This document shows, piece after piece, positions 44,080 through 55,476 of a stretch of 64,000 nucleotides of DNA. The notes under the pieces are model-generated. The model saw only the letters and a list, made by a program, of their open reading frames with translations, searched no databases and was not told where the DNA came from. Origin of the DNA: Colocasia esculenta (lineage: Eukaryota > Streptophyta > Magnoliopsida > Alismatales > Araceae); NCBI GenBank assembly GCA_014218235.1, contig CM024759.1, positions 6,526,712 through 6,590,711 on the forward strand, given 5' to 3'. Positions within the stretch are counted from its first letter, which is position 1. Each line of letters opens with the position of its first letter. The translations under genes and the position numbers were made by a program.

Positions 44080-44955
44080 GTCCTGGCCGTTAACATCCTG
44101 GCTGAGGAGCTTGGCGACAAGCGATCTTGACGCCTAATTCTCCGGCCTTATACCCTGCAGAAACCCTAATCCGGCTCTGCGGGCTTTCCAACCATTCTAA
44201 CTACAGAAAAACATGTAAATGCAGTTCCTCTAGCATGCTAGAACCCAATACAACCCATTATAACATGCTTCGTACATTAAACTACTCAAACCACCCATTA
44301 TCCCGTATGGTGCAACGTGATCCGAAAACGCATTATCATGCTGATTCAAGTGGGTTTGTCATGTTTTAATGTTTCTACGGAGCTACCAGGGTTCGTCCCC
44401 TACCTCAGAACACGCTAGAACCTCCCGCAATCCCCCGGTTCACGCCGAGCCCTCCGCGAGCTCCCACGGGAATTGCACCACGCCGCGATGTTTCCTCGCG
44501 CAATTCGGCAACGCCACGCGTTCTACGATCGTCCAACCACTCTTCGGAACCTGTTGGAAGCTTCAGAGACACGGGGGCAGCAAGCTGGGCCAAGAGGGAA
44601 TGAGAGAGAGCTGAGAGAACTGCTCTCGGGTGAGCCTATAACCTGCAGAATTCTCAGGTTGGCGTCAACCCCCATGCCGCCAACAGCAACCGCCACCCTT
44701 AGCGTCCACATTTACTGCCGCCAAGTTCATGCAGTCAACGTCCACTAACCTGGACGCCAACCAGTAAACGGCCACCCCTGGCCGCCAACTTCAACTGAAC
44801 AGCAGCATGTCCTGTTTCATTTCAGGACCAACCCTACTATTCACCTGCTCAAGCCACATATTCACACCACACAACTAACCCACATTGGGCTCACAACGGC
44901 CACACAACCAACTCACACATGATCCGCATGGATCCGAAAAGCACGCGACGTTACA

Positions 44956-44992
44956 TCCTGGGTGGAAAGTCGCAGCCGCGCATGGCAGCCTC
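44956..44992 (+). pseudogene. W gag, short middle fragment between two insertions
   Basis: Only 37 bp, five of which are the duplicated TCCTG. In frame with the gag on both sides (LGGKSQPRMAAS). It is the piece left between insertions X/Y and Z. Confidence 0.8.
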
Positions 44993-47900
44993 TGTAACGT
45001 CGCGCGTTTTTCGGATCCTCGTGGATCCAGGTTTAGTGGGTTTGGTGGCCAATGTGAGGCCCATTAGTGTTGTGTGTTCCTTATTAGATCCTTACCGGGT
45101 TTGGTTTTGAGTTTGTGTTGGTGTTCAGCTTGCTGGACACTAGCAGTGTGTTGGCGTCCATCGATGAGGACGTCGACTGTTGAACTTGGTGTCAAGCTTT
45201 GTGGACGTCAAGTTGTGGCAGTCTGGTTAAACGGCCCAAGGGTTGATGTTAACCTGACATGCCTGTGTTTTTATGGCAGACCCGAGCCCTGTTCTTTTCT
45301 CTCTCTCTCCCTTCCTCTTTCCCCACCTTCACCCTTGAGCTTCTTCGCGAGTTCTGACGGTTGGCGGGAGCTCATGGGAAGGCCGTGGTGCGCGTGGTAG
45401 CGGCAGATCGGGCGGGGAATGGCGGATTGGAGCGCGATGTTCGTGGGACGTTTCTCGGGTTTCGGCGTGATTCGAGGTTCTTCGGGAGTTTAATTGCGTT
45501 TCTGAGGTAGGGGACGAACCCAGTTAGTTCGATAGAAACATTAAAACACGACTTAACCACTTGAACCAGTATTTTGATTGTATTTTCGGATTAAGTTGCA
45601 CCATGTGGGGTTAATGGGTGGTTTGATGATTTTATGTAATAAAGCATGTTGTTTTAGTTTAATTTTAATGCATGGGAGATAGAGGAATTGTTTCCTCCTA
45701 TTTTCTTAATGATTTCGGGATCAAGAATGCATGTGGGATCGATTAGGGTTTCTGCAGGGTTTAAGGTCGGAGAACTTGGCGTCAAGATCTCTTGTCGCCA
45801 AGCTCACCAGCTGGGATATAGACGGCTAGATCGCTTGCCGTTTACTTCCTTCAAGCGGCAGTCGATGTTGCCGCCAACCTGTGCATGTATCCATGCAGTG
45901 TTGTTTACGTAGTCTTCTTGGTTATGAATATTGTGTGATTGCGTGTGCATGACGATGACCAGTGTGAGCCAGTGCACTTATTATGCTCTTGGAGCATGCT
46001 GCTCATGTAATGGGCATGTTTTACGTGAATAAGTTATGATGTACGTAGTGGTTTAATTATGTGTGTTTGTTGTCCATGTGTTGGACATGAGGTTTACGTG
46101 ACTGACGTGTGGTACACCTACTAGGGTGTAATATACACGTGTTGTTTACGTGGGTTGAGTGTGTGTTTACTACACACTTTGTTATAATGTAATTCTTATG
46201 ATTTGTCGTAATAACTGGGCAGTGAGGTTCCTGTGTGAGCCTAGCCATGACTTTGTGGTGTTTGGGCAGTGAAGGTCATGTGTGGACCTAGCCCTGGTTC
46301 GTTGTTGTCTTTCGAATAATAATATATTGATTTATGTATAAAATGGTGTGTGTGTTGCCACGAAGGTCATGAAGTGACCAATGATAGGCAAGTTTGTGGT
46401 TTAGTTATGTGTTGGTGTGGGATAGCTTTGGGGTCACATGGTGACCGATGTTAAGCTAATCCTAACACATGAATATCGTGAATTATAAGTAAAGGCTATA
46501 TGTGTAAATATCGTGGTTTGTGCTAGAAGAGTGTGGTGGTCCGGCGCCTATTCCGGAATGCCTCTCTAGTCGGGTACCCCAGGTTCTTTGTGAGCCAGGA
46601 ACGTGTGTTTGTTGTGCTCGGGGTTTTGTCCCGGTACTTGTGTTGTACTGTTGAGGTCTGTGTCGTCTTCCTGGACACCCTCACTCCTGTGCTTGAGTTG
46701 TACGTCCGGCTGAGGGAAAGACGACAGTAGGGCAGCGGCTTGTGTGTGGGTGTGTAGTCGCTTGTAGCGCGCTCGTAGTTGGGGGTACGGACACCAGTAG
46801 TCGACACTGGTCCCCAGCTAGTCCTGTTTTCCAGTGCCTCACTTTAGAGTGCTCCGGCCAGAGACTCTAGAGGTGCCAGGCATGGGCCTGTAGCTGTGTG
46901 TCTGCAGGTGTGGTGTTGGTTGGTCTCCACAGTTGTTTGACTTCTTTCTTGTGGAGCGGCAGTTGGACCTTTCGTCCGTGACTGCGAGGCTGAGAGGTTG
47001 TTCTTGTGTTGTGTTGTCCGGGTTGGATACTAGCCTGATCAGCTAGTAGTCCGTTCCCGTGTGGTGGCGTCGTTCTTTCTGACTCGTGCTTAGTTAGCTC
47101 CAATTGTGGTTGTGGTGGCGTTGTTCCCTTCCGACTCGTGCTTTGCTACTTGTCGTGGTTCATGAGTTTGTGACTCGTGGTCGAGGTTTGACCAGTTCGA
47201 GGTGTGCCCTGGTGTTGGCACAGTTGTGGCTGAGTTATGGTTTGTGTGACTCGTCGATTAAGGTTTCACCTGTAATGTTATGTCTAAGTAAAGATATAAT
47301 ATAATTGTGGTTCAGTGTGGTGTTTATCACCTACTTGTACCCTTGTTCGGGTGTTTGTGTTGTGGTACCTCAGAGTAGTAGGTACCTATATTCTTTGTGG
47401 GTTACTTTGTAGTTTTGTGGTGGTACATTGTGTACTAACCTTTCCGGGTACTTATATGTTGTGGAGGTCTTGTGGTTTGACCTGCCACTTGTTGTATCTT
47501 ATCTATTTTAAGTACATCTTTGTTTATAATTTATTGTGGATTAGTTTGTGATTATTAAATTATGTTACCTTTGTGGGTAATTTTCCGATGAGGCTTGTGG
47601 CTTAGGCATATTGTGGTTTAGTAGAGCTGTGCTCCGTGGAGGCCGTATGAGACCTTCCACTTGTTGAGTTTTACTCTTCTTGAGCATGATTCCAACTATA
47701 GTTTTTGTATGCTATGGATTGGCTTCGTGGTAGCCAGTTCTGTTATCTTGAATGTAATTTTCCGATGTAGTGTGGTTTGGAGTATAAAGGACCAGCTTCT
47801 TGTTAGCAGTCCTGTTACTCAAGTGTTTTGAGATTCACTTGTGAAGCTTGCAGCTTAGGAAGTGTCTAGCCTGTGTGGCTTATAGCTTAAGCATTCAGTT

Positions 47901-48528
47901 GTTGTAATAGTGTGCCAGTGAGACTATGATTTAGGCACTTTAGTAGTTGGGCTGACTAATGATATTATGTTAGTCCTATAATCCTACTTTTCTTCTGAGG
48001 ACTTTATGTTTATTATCATGAGCATGTTTAATTGTTATTTATTGTAATGATGTGAGCATGAAATGGTTTGGCTAATGTTGTTGCCAGTGAGACCCATTGG
48101 GGTTGAGGTGTCTGTGGTTACACTGTTGTTTTGGGTAGCCCCTACTGAGCCAGTGACTTGTTGAGGCTCACTCCCCTACAGTTCTTTTCAGGGCTTGCCG
48201 TGTGTTTGGCTTGCAGCGGTGTTGTGACAGACTTGTACCACCAGCAGTTGTGTAGTAGTTAGTGTAGTGTGAGCTTGTGCTCCCTCGGGGTATGCCCCAG
48301 GTAGTTGTACTCTTTTAATTGGACATGTACTAATGTAATGGGACAGTTGTACAAATTGTGAACAGATATGAGCACATGTACTTTCTTGTGTCTTATATTC
48401 TTGTGGTTTGTCTTTTATACTCGTACTGGACACGTGTGTGAGATATCCCTTGCGACACTTCGGTGCGTTCGCGGGAGGCGGATCTGGATATGGAGCCTTA
48501 TTGGGCATAAATAACCCGGTCCGTTACA
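44993..48528 (+). mobile_element. Z 5' LTR
   Basis: 3536 bp, no internal gap relative to the 3' LTR. I count roughly twenty single-base differences by eye, for example at 45034, 45545 and 48515. Short ORFs (for example 45074-45400) appear in both LTRs only because the LTRs are copies. Confidence 0.93.
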
Positions 48529-48531
48529 AGT

Positions 48532-48543
48532 TGGTATCAGAGC
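48532..48543 (+). promoter_or_regulatory. Primer-binding site of Z (initiator-methionine tRNA type)
   Basis: TGGTATCAGAGC three bases after the 5' LTR. It matches the primer site used by many plant chromoviruses. Confidence 0.9.
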
Positions 48544-50490
48544 AATGTCCAGTTAGAATATGGAAAGACATTGAAAGTATAATGTCCCAATACATGGATT
48601 AATGTCCACTACTGGTAGTAAGTCTATGATTTTGTGTGATATGAAGTAGTTTTTACGTTTGCTTTTGGCATGTAAACCGTGTGTGTCTATTTGTTAGATT
48701 GGCAGTTGTGAGCAGTTGTTGTGCCACAATGTGGATAGTAGCATAAGTTGTGTGGTAGCAACCTGGCACTAGTGCAGTTAAAGCAGTTAAATATGGTATT
48801 TAAAAGTTTTCAGTTGCAGAGATTAGAGGAGAAAGGTATAGTAGTGCTTTGAGAAGGATATACCTGCTATATGTTAGTAAAGTGCAGAATTAGCAGAGAC
48901 AAGTATAGAATATTTCTGTGATAGATCAGTTTGGTTGTTAAAGATTTGCAGTTAAAGGAATTGAAGAGATTAACAAGTTTGGATATGGAATTCAATAAGT
49001 AAGTTATAATAAGATAGAAAGTTGGCAGAGACAGGTGTATGGTAATAAGGTGATAAGGATCAGGTCAGTGTGTGTGTGATAAGTTGCAGTTGAGAACCTC
49101 AGCAAATGTAATGTGGCATCAGAAATCTGAGTCAGACGATATTAAGAAACAGTGTGGATGAGAATGTGATTAGAGTTATGAAGAGTTTGATATGATTAAG
49201 AAAGGCAGATCAGCTTTAAAAGAGGTATTAGTACATAAAAGAGCAGTGATTTATGGTAGATAGATTAAGTATGCCTGAGGTCAGAAATTTGAGAAAAATG
49301 TTGTTATGAATAATGATGGTAACAGAAAGTGGGATATGAAGATTTGTATAAATATGTATAGAAATGATCAGTTGAATAAAGAAAGAAAGAAAAGAAGGAT
49401 TAATGTGCAATAAGAATTTGTGAAAATTGCACAAGAGGAATATTTAATTGACGATTGGCAGTTTAAATAAAGAAAAGATATGGATTAGAGAAAGGAAGAA
49501 TTTAGCAAATGATAAAGTGAATAAAGTCAGATGAGTCAGGAAATGTCAGTTAAAGTTTGCATATTGGTGCAAAGAAATGACAAGAAATGATTTAATTGAG
49601 CAAAAAGGAACTGTTATTAAGATATTTCAGGGTTTAATGCTGGAGCAGATTGATTAAGAATATTTGAAAAGTTTATGTAACAGAATTATGAGAATTAGTC
49701 AAAGAATGTCAGTAAAGCAGGAATGATTTATGAAAAGTGCAAAATGTCAATAGTGGTTTGGCAGATCAGAAATTGCAGTAATTTCTTCAGCATGAATTAA
49801 TAGAATAAGATGATTTGAGAAGCAGTTGAAGCCAGAAGAAAGTAATTGGAAGCAATACTGTGAGCATAAATTGTGGAATATTTTGAAAAAGTGACCAGTA
49901 TGATCAGAGTAGTGCAGTGGAAGCAGAAGCAAAAGCAAAGATTTAATATTCAAAGATTGTTCAAGTTTATTGGGATAAAGAGAAAGTGTAAAGTTTTGTG
50001 CAGCGGAATAAAGGAACAGAGTTTATTATGGTTTTAATCAGAAATTGACTTTAAGTAATGTGAGCAGAATAATATGAAAGGACAGAAAATTTAAAGATAG
50101 TGATTGGTTCTCTGTGAAGAGGTATCAGTTGTGAATGTGAATGCAGATGAGGCAGGATAACAGTAAGCAATGATAAATGGAAAAAGAAAATGGTGGTATG
50201 AAAGAATATTACGGTGTAAAATATTTGAGAAAGGTAAAGTGGTCTCGAAAGAAATGTTGCAAACACAGCTCAGAAATTGTGGAAGCAGGTTCGGTCCAAG
50301 GAGATAAAGCATCATTGGCAAGGTAGAATCGCCTACGGTTAAAAGGTAAAGAAAGGCAATGGAATTGACAGAACAGAGTAATTGTGAGATGAATTGAAAG
50401 GCTGAAGCAGAGAAAGAATATCCTACTTGTTCTGTGTTCGGCTTTATTTTTTTTAGGTGATAATTTGGTTTATTGTGATTTGTTTTATAT

Positions 50491-50524
50491 GTCGAGGACG
50501 ACATTTCTTTTTAGGTGATAATAA
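50491..50524 (+). promoter_or_regulatory. 3' internal boundary of Z with TCGAGGACGA motif
   Basis: GTCGAGGACGACATTTC then TTTTTAGGTGATAATAA lies directly before the 3' LTR. TCGAGGACGA is common at the 3' end of Tekay/Del-type pol; the polypurine tract itself is weak here. Confidence 0.6.
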
Positions 50525-53500
50525 TGTAACGTCGCGCGTTTTTCGGATCCTCGTGGATCTAGGTTTAGTGGGTTTGGTGGCCAATGTGAGGCCCATTAGT
50601 GTTGTGTGTTCCTTATTAGATCCTTACCGGGTTTGGTTTTGAGTTTGTGTTGGTGTTCAGCTTGCTGGACACTAGCAGTGTGTTGGCGTCCATCGATGAG
50701 GACGTCGACTGTTGAACTTGGCGTCAAGCTTTGTGGACGTCTAGTTGTGGCGGTCTGGTTAAACGGCCCAAGGGTTGACGTTAACCTGACATGCCTGTGT
50801 TTTTATGGCAGACCCGAGCCCTGTTCTTTTCTCTCTCTCTCCCTTCCTCTTTCCCCACCTTCACCCTTGAGCTTCTTCGCGAGTTCTGACGGTTGGCGGG
50901 AGCTCATGGGAAGGCCGTGGTGCGCGTGGTAGCGGCAGATCGGGCGGGGAATGGCGGATTGGAGCGCGATGTTCGTGGGACGTTTCTCGGGTTTCGGCGT
51001 GATTCGAGGTTCTTCGGGAGTTTAATTGCGTTTCTGAGGTAGGGGACGAACCCAGTTAGTTCGATAAAAACATTAAAACACGACTTAACCACTTGAACCA
51101 GTATTTTGATTGTATTTTCGGATTAAGTTGCACCATGTGGGGTTAATGGGTGGTTTGATGATTTTATGTAATAAAGCATGTTGTTTTAGTTTAATTTTAA
51201 TGCATGGGAGTTAGAGGAATTGTTTCCTCCTATTTTCTTAATGATTTCGGGATCAGGAATGCATGTGGGATAGATTAGGGTTTCTGCAGGGTTTAAGGTC
51301 GGAGAACTTGGCGTCAAGATCTCTTGTCGCCAAGCTCACCAGCTGGGATATAGACGGCTAGATCGCTTGCCGTTTACTTCCTTCAAGCGGCAGTCGATGT
51401 TGCCGCCAACCTGTGCATGTATCCATGCAGTGTTGTTTACGTAGTCTTCCTGGTTATGAATATTGTGTGATTGCGTGTGCATGGCGATGACCAGTGTGAG
51501 CCAGTGCACTTATTATGCTCTTGGAGCATGCTGCTCATGTAATGGGCATGTTTTACGTGAATAAGTTATGATGTACGTAGTGGTTTAATTATGTGTGTTT
51601 GTTGTCCATGTGTTGGACATGAGGTTTACGTGACTGACGTGTGGTACACCTACTAGGGTGTAATATACACGTGTTGTTTACGTGGGTTGAGTGTGTGTTT
51701 ACTACACACTTTGTTATAATGTAATTCTTATGATTTGTCGTAATAACTGGGCAGTGAGGTTCCTGTGTGAGCCTAGCCATGACTTTGTGGTGTTTGGGCA
51801 GTGAAGGTCATGTGTGGACCTAGCCCTGGTTCGTTGTTGTCTTTCGAATAATAATATATTGATTTATGTATAAAATGGTGTGTGTGTTGCCACGAAGGTC
51901 ATGAAGTGACCAATGATAGGCAAGTTTGTGGTTTAGTTATGTGTTGGTGTGGGATAGCTTTGGGGTCACATGGTGACCGATGTTAAGCTAATCCTAACAC
52001 ATGAATATCGTGAATTATAAGTAAAGGCTATATGTGTAAATATCGTGGTTTGTGCTAGAAGAGTGTGGTGGTCCGGCGCCTATTCCGGAATGCCTCTCTA
52101 GTCGGGTACCCCAGGTTCTTTGTGAGCCAGGCACGTGTGTTTGTTGTGCTCGGGGTTTTGTCCCGGTACTTGTGTTGTACTGTTGAGGTCTGTGTCGTCT
52201 TCCTGGACACCCTCACTCCTGTGCTTGAGTTGTACGTCCGGCTGAGGGAAAGACGACAGTAGGGCAGCGGCTTGTGTGTGGGTGTGTAGTCGCTTGTAGC
52301 GCGCTCGTAGTTGGGGGTACGGACACCAGTAGTCGACACTGGTCCCCAGTTAGTCCTGTTTTCCAGTGCCTCACTTTAGAGTGCTCCGGCCAGAGACTCT
52401 AGAGGTGCCAGGCATGGGCCTGTAGCTGTGTGTCTGCAGGTGTGGTGTTGGTTGGTCTCCACAGTTGTTTGACTTCTTTCTTGTGGAGCGGCAGTTGGAC
52501 CTTTCGTCCGTGACTGCGAGGCTGAGAGGTTGTTCTTGTGTTGTGTTGTCCGGGTTGGATACTAGCCTGATCAGCTAGTAGTCCGTTCCCGTGTGGTGGC
52601 GTCGTTCTTTCTGACTCGTGCTTAGTTAGCTCCAGTTGTGGTTGTGGTGGCGTTGTTCCCTTCCGACTCGTGCTTTGCTACTTGTCGTGGTTCGTGAGTT
52701 TGTGACTCGTGGTCGAGGTTTGACCAGTTCGAGGTGTGCCCTGGTGTTGTCACAGTTGTGGCTGAGTTATGGTTTGTGTGACTCGTCGATTAAGGTTTCA
52801 CCTGTAATGTTATGTCTAAGTAAAGATATAATATAATTGTGGTTCAGTGTGGTGTTTATCACCTACTTGTACCCTTGTTCGGGTGTTTGTGTTGTGGTAC
52901 CTCAGAGTAGTAGGTACCTATATTCTTTGTGGGTTACTTTGTAGTTTTGTGGTGGTACATTGTGTACTAACCTTTCCGGATACTTATATGTTGTGGAGGT
53001 CTTGTGGTTTGACCTGCCACTTGTTGTATCTTATCTATTTTAAGTACATCTTTGTTTATAATTTATTGTGGATTAGTTTGTGATTATTAAATTATGTTAC
53101 CTTTGTGGGTAATTTGCCGATGAGGCTTGTGGCTTAGGCATATTGTGGTTTAGTAGAGCTGTGCTCCGTGGAGGCCGTATGAGACCTTCCACTTGTTGAG
53201 TTTTACTCTTCTTGAGCATGATTCCAACTATAGTTTTTGTATGCTATGGATTGGCTTCGTGGTAGCCAGTTCTGTTATCTTGAATGTAATTTTCCGATGT
53301 AGTGTGGTTTGGAGTATAAAGGACCAGCTTCTTGTTAGCAGTCCTGTTACTCAAGTGTTTTGAGATTCACCTGTGAAGCTTGCAGCTTAGGAAGTGTCTA
53401 GCCTGTGTGGCTTATAGCTTAAGCATTCAGTTGTTGTAATAGTGTGCCAGTGAGACTATGATTTAGGCACTTTAGTAGTTGGGCTGACTAATGATATTAT

Positions 53501-54060
53501 GTTAGTCCTATAATCCTACTTTTCTTCTGAGGACTTTATGTTTATTATCATGAGCATGTTTAATTGTTATTTATTGTAATGATGTGAGCATGAAATGGTT
53601 TGGCTAATGTTGTTGCCAGTGAGACCCATTGGGGTTGAGGTGTCTGTGGTTACACTGTTGTTTTGGGTAGCCCCTACTGAGCCAGTGACTTGTTGAGGCT
53701 CACTCCCCTACAGTTCTTTTCAGGGCTTGCCGTGTGTTTGGCTTGCAGCGGTGTTGTGACAGACTTGTACCACCAGCAGTTGTGTAGTAGTTAGTGTAGT
53801 GTGAGCTTGTGCTCCCTCGGGGTATGCCCCAGGTAGTTGTACTCTTTTAATTGGACATGTACTAATGTAATGGGACAGTTGTACAAATTGTGAACAGATA
53901 TGAGCACATGTACTTTCTTGTGTCTTATATTCTTGTGGTTTGTCTTTTATACTCTTACTGGACACGTGTGTGAGATATCCCTTGCGACACTTCGGTGCGT
54001 TCGCGGGAGGCGGATCTGGATATGGAGCCTTATTGGGCATAAATACCCCGGTCCGTTACA
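50525..54060 (+). mobile_element. Z 3' LTR
   Basis: 3536 bp, near identical to 44993-48528. Ends CCCCGGTCCGTTACA directly before the ACCTC target-site copy and the continuing W gag. Confidence 0.93.
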
Positions 54061-54459
54061 ACCTCCCTTCTGTCCGTCTGGCAGAAGAAGGGCGTAGCTC
54101 TATGGGACTATGTTAAGTGGATCCAGACTGAGGCATTCTGCATCCCACGCTTGGACGTCCCCCTAGCCACCAGTGCCCTCATCCAGGGCACTCGCGATGG
54201 CTTCCTCCAGAGGACGCTGAGGGTGCAGCAGCCGACCACTCTTCTCGAGCTCCTCTCCACCGCTCAGCGCCACGCTGCGTGCCAGGAGAGTTTAGCAGCC
54301 GACCGGACCGAGCAGGGTGAGCCAACAGAGAAGAAGAGGCCTTCTGACAACGGTTCAAACCGAGAACTGAAGAAGGGCCGTCGCAATGAAGATTCGCCGC
54401 ATCGACCATGCCCAATTCTGCCCCTCCCCAGAGGGTCCCCGCCTCAAGCTCACTGGTGA
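54061..54459 (+). pseudogene. W gag, C-terminal part
   Basis: Continues the Gag reading after Z: LLSVWQKKGVALWDYVKW and SALIQGTRDGFLQRTL are typical of Tat-lineage Gag C-terminal cores, followed by a basic KKGRRNED segment and a stop at 54459. The zinc knuckle, protease and the rest of pol do not follow, so W is truncated or displaced after gag. Confidence 0.85.
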
Positions 54460-54958
54460 GTCCATCGTAAGGACCTCGAAGGCTATCTTGGGGTACATCG
54501 ACATGAGGCTCCCCGAGTCATGGCGATCCTGGGGAAGGGGTTGGTGTCGGCGCAGCCCAGGATGGCGCGGTTGGCGGAGGGGTTGGAGACAGAGAAAGTG
54601 GGTTGGGGAGGGGGGAAGGACAGGAGGAGGTGTCGGGTTTACGCGAGGAGGCTACGGTGGAGCTACACACAGCTGGAGGAGATGATGCTAGAGCACACGT
54701 AGATAGAAGAGTGGCTTGTCTTCCGCATGCTGGAAAGTGTCGACTGTCCTCTGGATCGTTGAGCAAGTAGTCACAGAAGGTGAGGTGCTCAACAACGAGG
54801 AGGGCCGAGGAATTGGGAGGTGGAGGAGGGAGAGGAAGAGAGGCGAGTGTGGAGAACAGAGATGGAGAGGAAGAAGAAAAAGGTGGTGGCGGCAGCACAG
54901 CAGAGGTGGGCGCCATAGCAAGGGTGGGCCGAGGTGGGGAGAGAGTAGGGAGGGGGAC
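54460..54958. other. GC-rich sequence of unclear origin, possible captured coding fragment
   Basis: A minus-strand ORF (54518-54916, MAPTSAVLPPPPF start) and overlapping plus-strand ORFs cover this stretch. The minus ORF has one less repetitive segment (EHLTFCDYLLNDPEDSRHF), but I do not recognise it and no reading clearly wins. It lies between W gag and the TTTGTCA repeats, so it may be a host fragment carried by element P. Confidence 0.3.
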
Positions 54959-55476
54959 TTTATTAAGTATTTGTCATCAGCTCCATGGGCCGCTGACAAA
55001 TACAACATTTGTCAGCGGCGATATTGTAGCCACTAACAAATATTAAGTTCCTGACGGGAAATTTCCCGCCATTGTTTTCCACCATTTTATTAAGTATTTG
55101 TCAACGATTACAATGAACCTCTAACAAATAACACATTTGTCAACGACTACGTTGTAGTTGCTGACAAATGTTAAGATCCTGATGGAAAATTGCCCGCCAT
55201 TTTTTCACCGTTTTATTATGTATTTGTCAATGGCTCTGTGGAGATGCTGACAAATAACACATTTGTCAACGGCTACATTGTAGTCGCTGAAAATTGTTAA
55301 GTTTCTGGTGGGAAATCAACGACTCTATGTAGCCATTGAACTGGTGAAAATTGTTAAGTATTTTGTCAACGACTCTATGTAGCCATTGAAAAACATCACA
55401 TTTGTCCATGACTACGTTGTAGCCGCTGACAAATGTTAACTACTAAAGTATTTTTTCAGTTTTTTTAAGTATATGT
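54959..55476. repeat. Element P: TTTGTCA(A/G)CG subterminal-type repeats
   Basis: ATTTGTCAACGGCTACATTG and its inverse TAGTCGCTGACAAATG alternate through about 500 bp, with three or more ~125-bp larger units (each including GGGAAATTTCCCGCCATT or a variant). The pattern resembles the subterminal part of a DNA transposon; no terminus or transposase is visible before LTR Q2 interrupts it at 55477. Confidence 0.65.

Larger units (their letters stand above)
38273..44955 (-). mobile_element. Composite minus-strand gypsy insertion X/Y in W gag
   Basis: Bounded by TGTGACGGA at the left and GCGACGTTACA at the right, with perfect 5-bp duplications TCCTG (38268-38272, 44956-44960); removing it rejoins the gag frame. 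Inside, the left 1.04 kb (38273 to about 39315) and right 0.88 kb (44080-44955) are LTR-like and diverged from the middle. The middle is a partial element Y: internal region about 39316-40585, primer-binding site, and a 5' LTR 40586-44079. The best reading is a solo LTR (X) into which Y inserted and was later truncated. Confidence 0.75.
48529..50524 (+). mobile_element. Z internal region, non-coding
   Basis: Purine-rich on plus, with no plus-strand ORF of 60 codons between 48602 and 50457 and no recognisable Gag, protease, reverse transcriptase or integrase. About 1.27 kb of it (48529 to about 49800) is matched in reverse by Y (39316-40585), so it is a stable family feature. Confidence 0.85.
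44993..54060 (+). mobile_element. Element Z, non-coding large-LTR gypsy retrotransposon (LARD type)
   Basis: Two LTRs of exactly 3536 bp (44993-48528, 50525-54060) flank a 1996-bp internal region. Ends are TGTAACGTCGCGCG and GGTCCGTTACA. Flanking GCCTC (44988-44992) and ACCTC (54061-54065) form a 5-bp duplication with one mismatch. The internal region starts with an initiator-methionine primer site and ends with TCGAGGACGA, as in Tekay/Del-like chromoviruses, but has no gag or pol. It must have been moved by proteins of a related element. Confidence 0.93.

Noticed and set aside
45074..54097. ORFs of 60-108 codons repeated at 45074/50606, 46523/52055, 47315/52847 and 48188/53720
   Set aside because: They recur only because the two Z LTRs are copies. 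They lie in untranslated LTR sequence, on both strands, with no similarity to known proteins.
54518..54916. 132-codon minus-strand ORF as a real gene
   Set aside because: Strongly Pro/Ser biased with only a short unbiased segment, overlapping ORFs on the other strand, and no recognisable family. Kept only as an unclear region.
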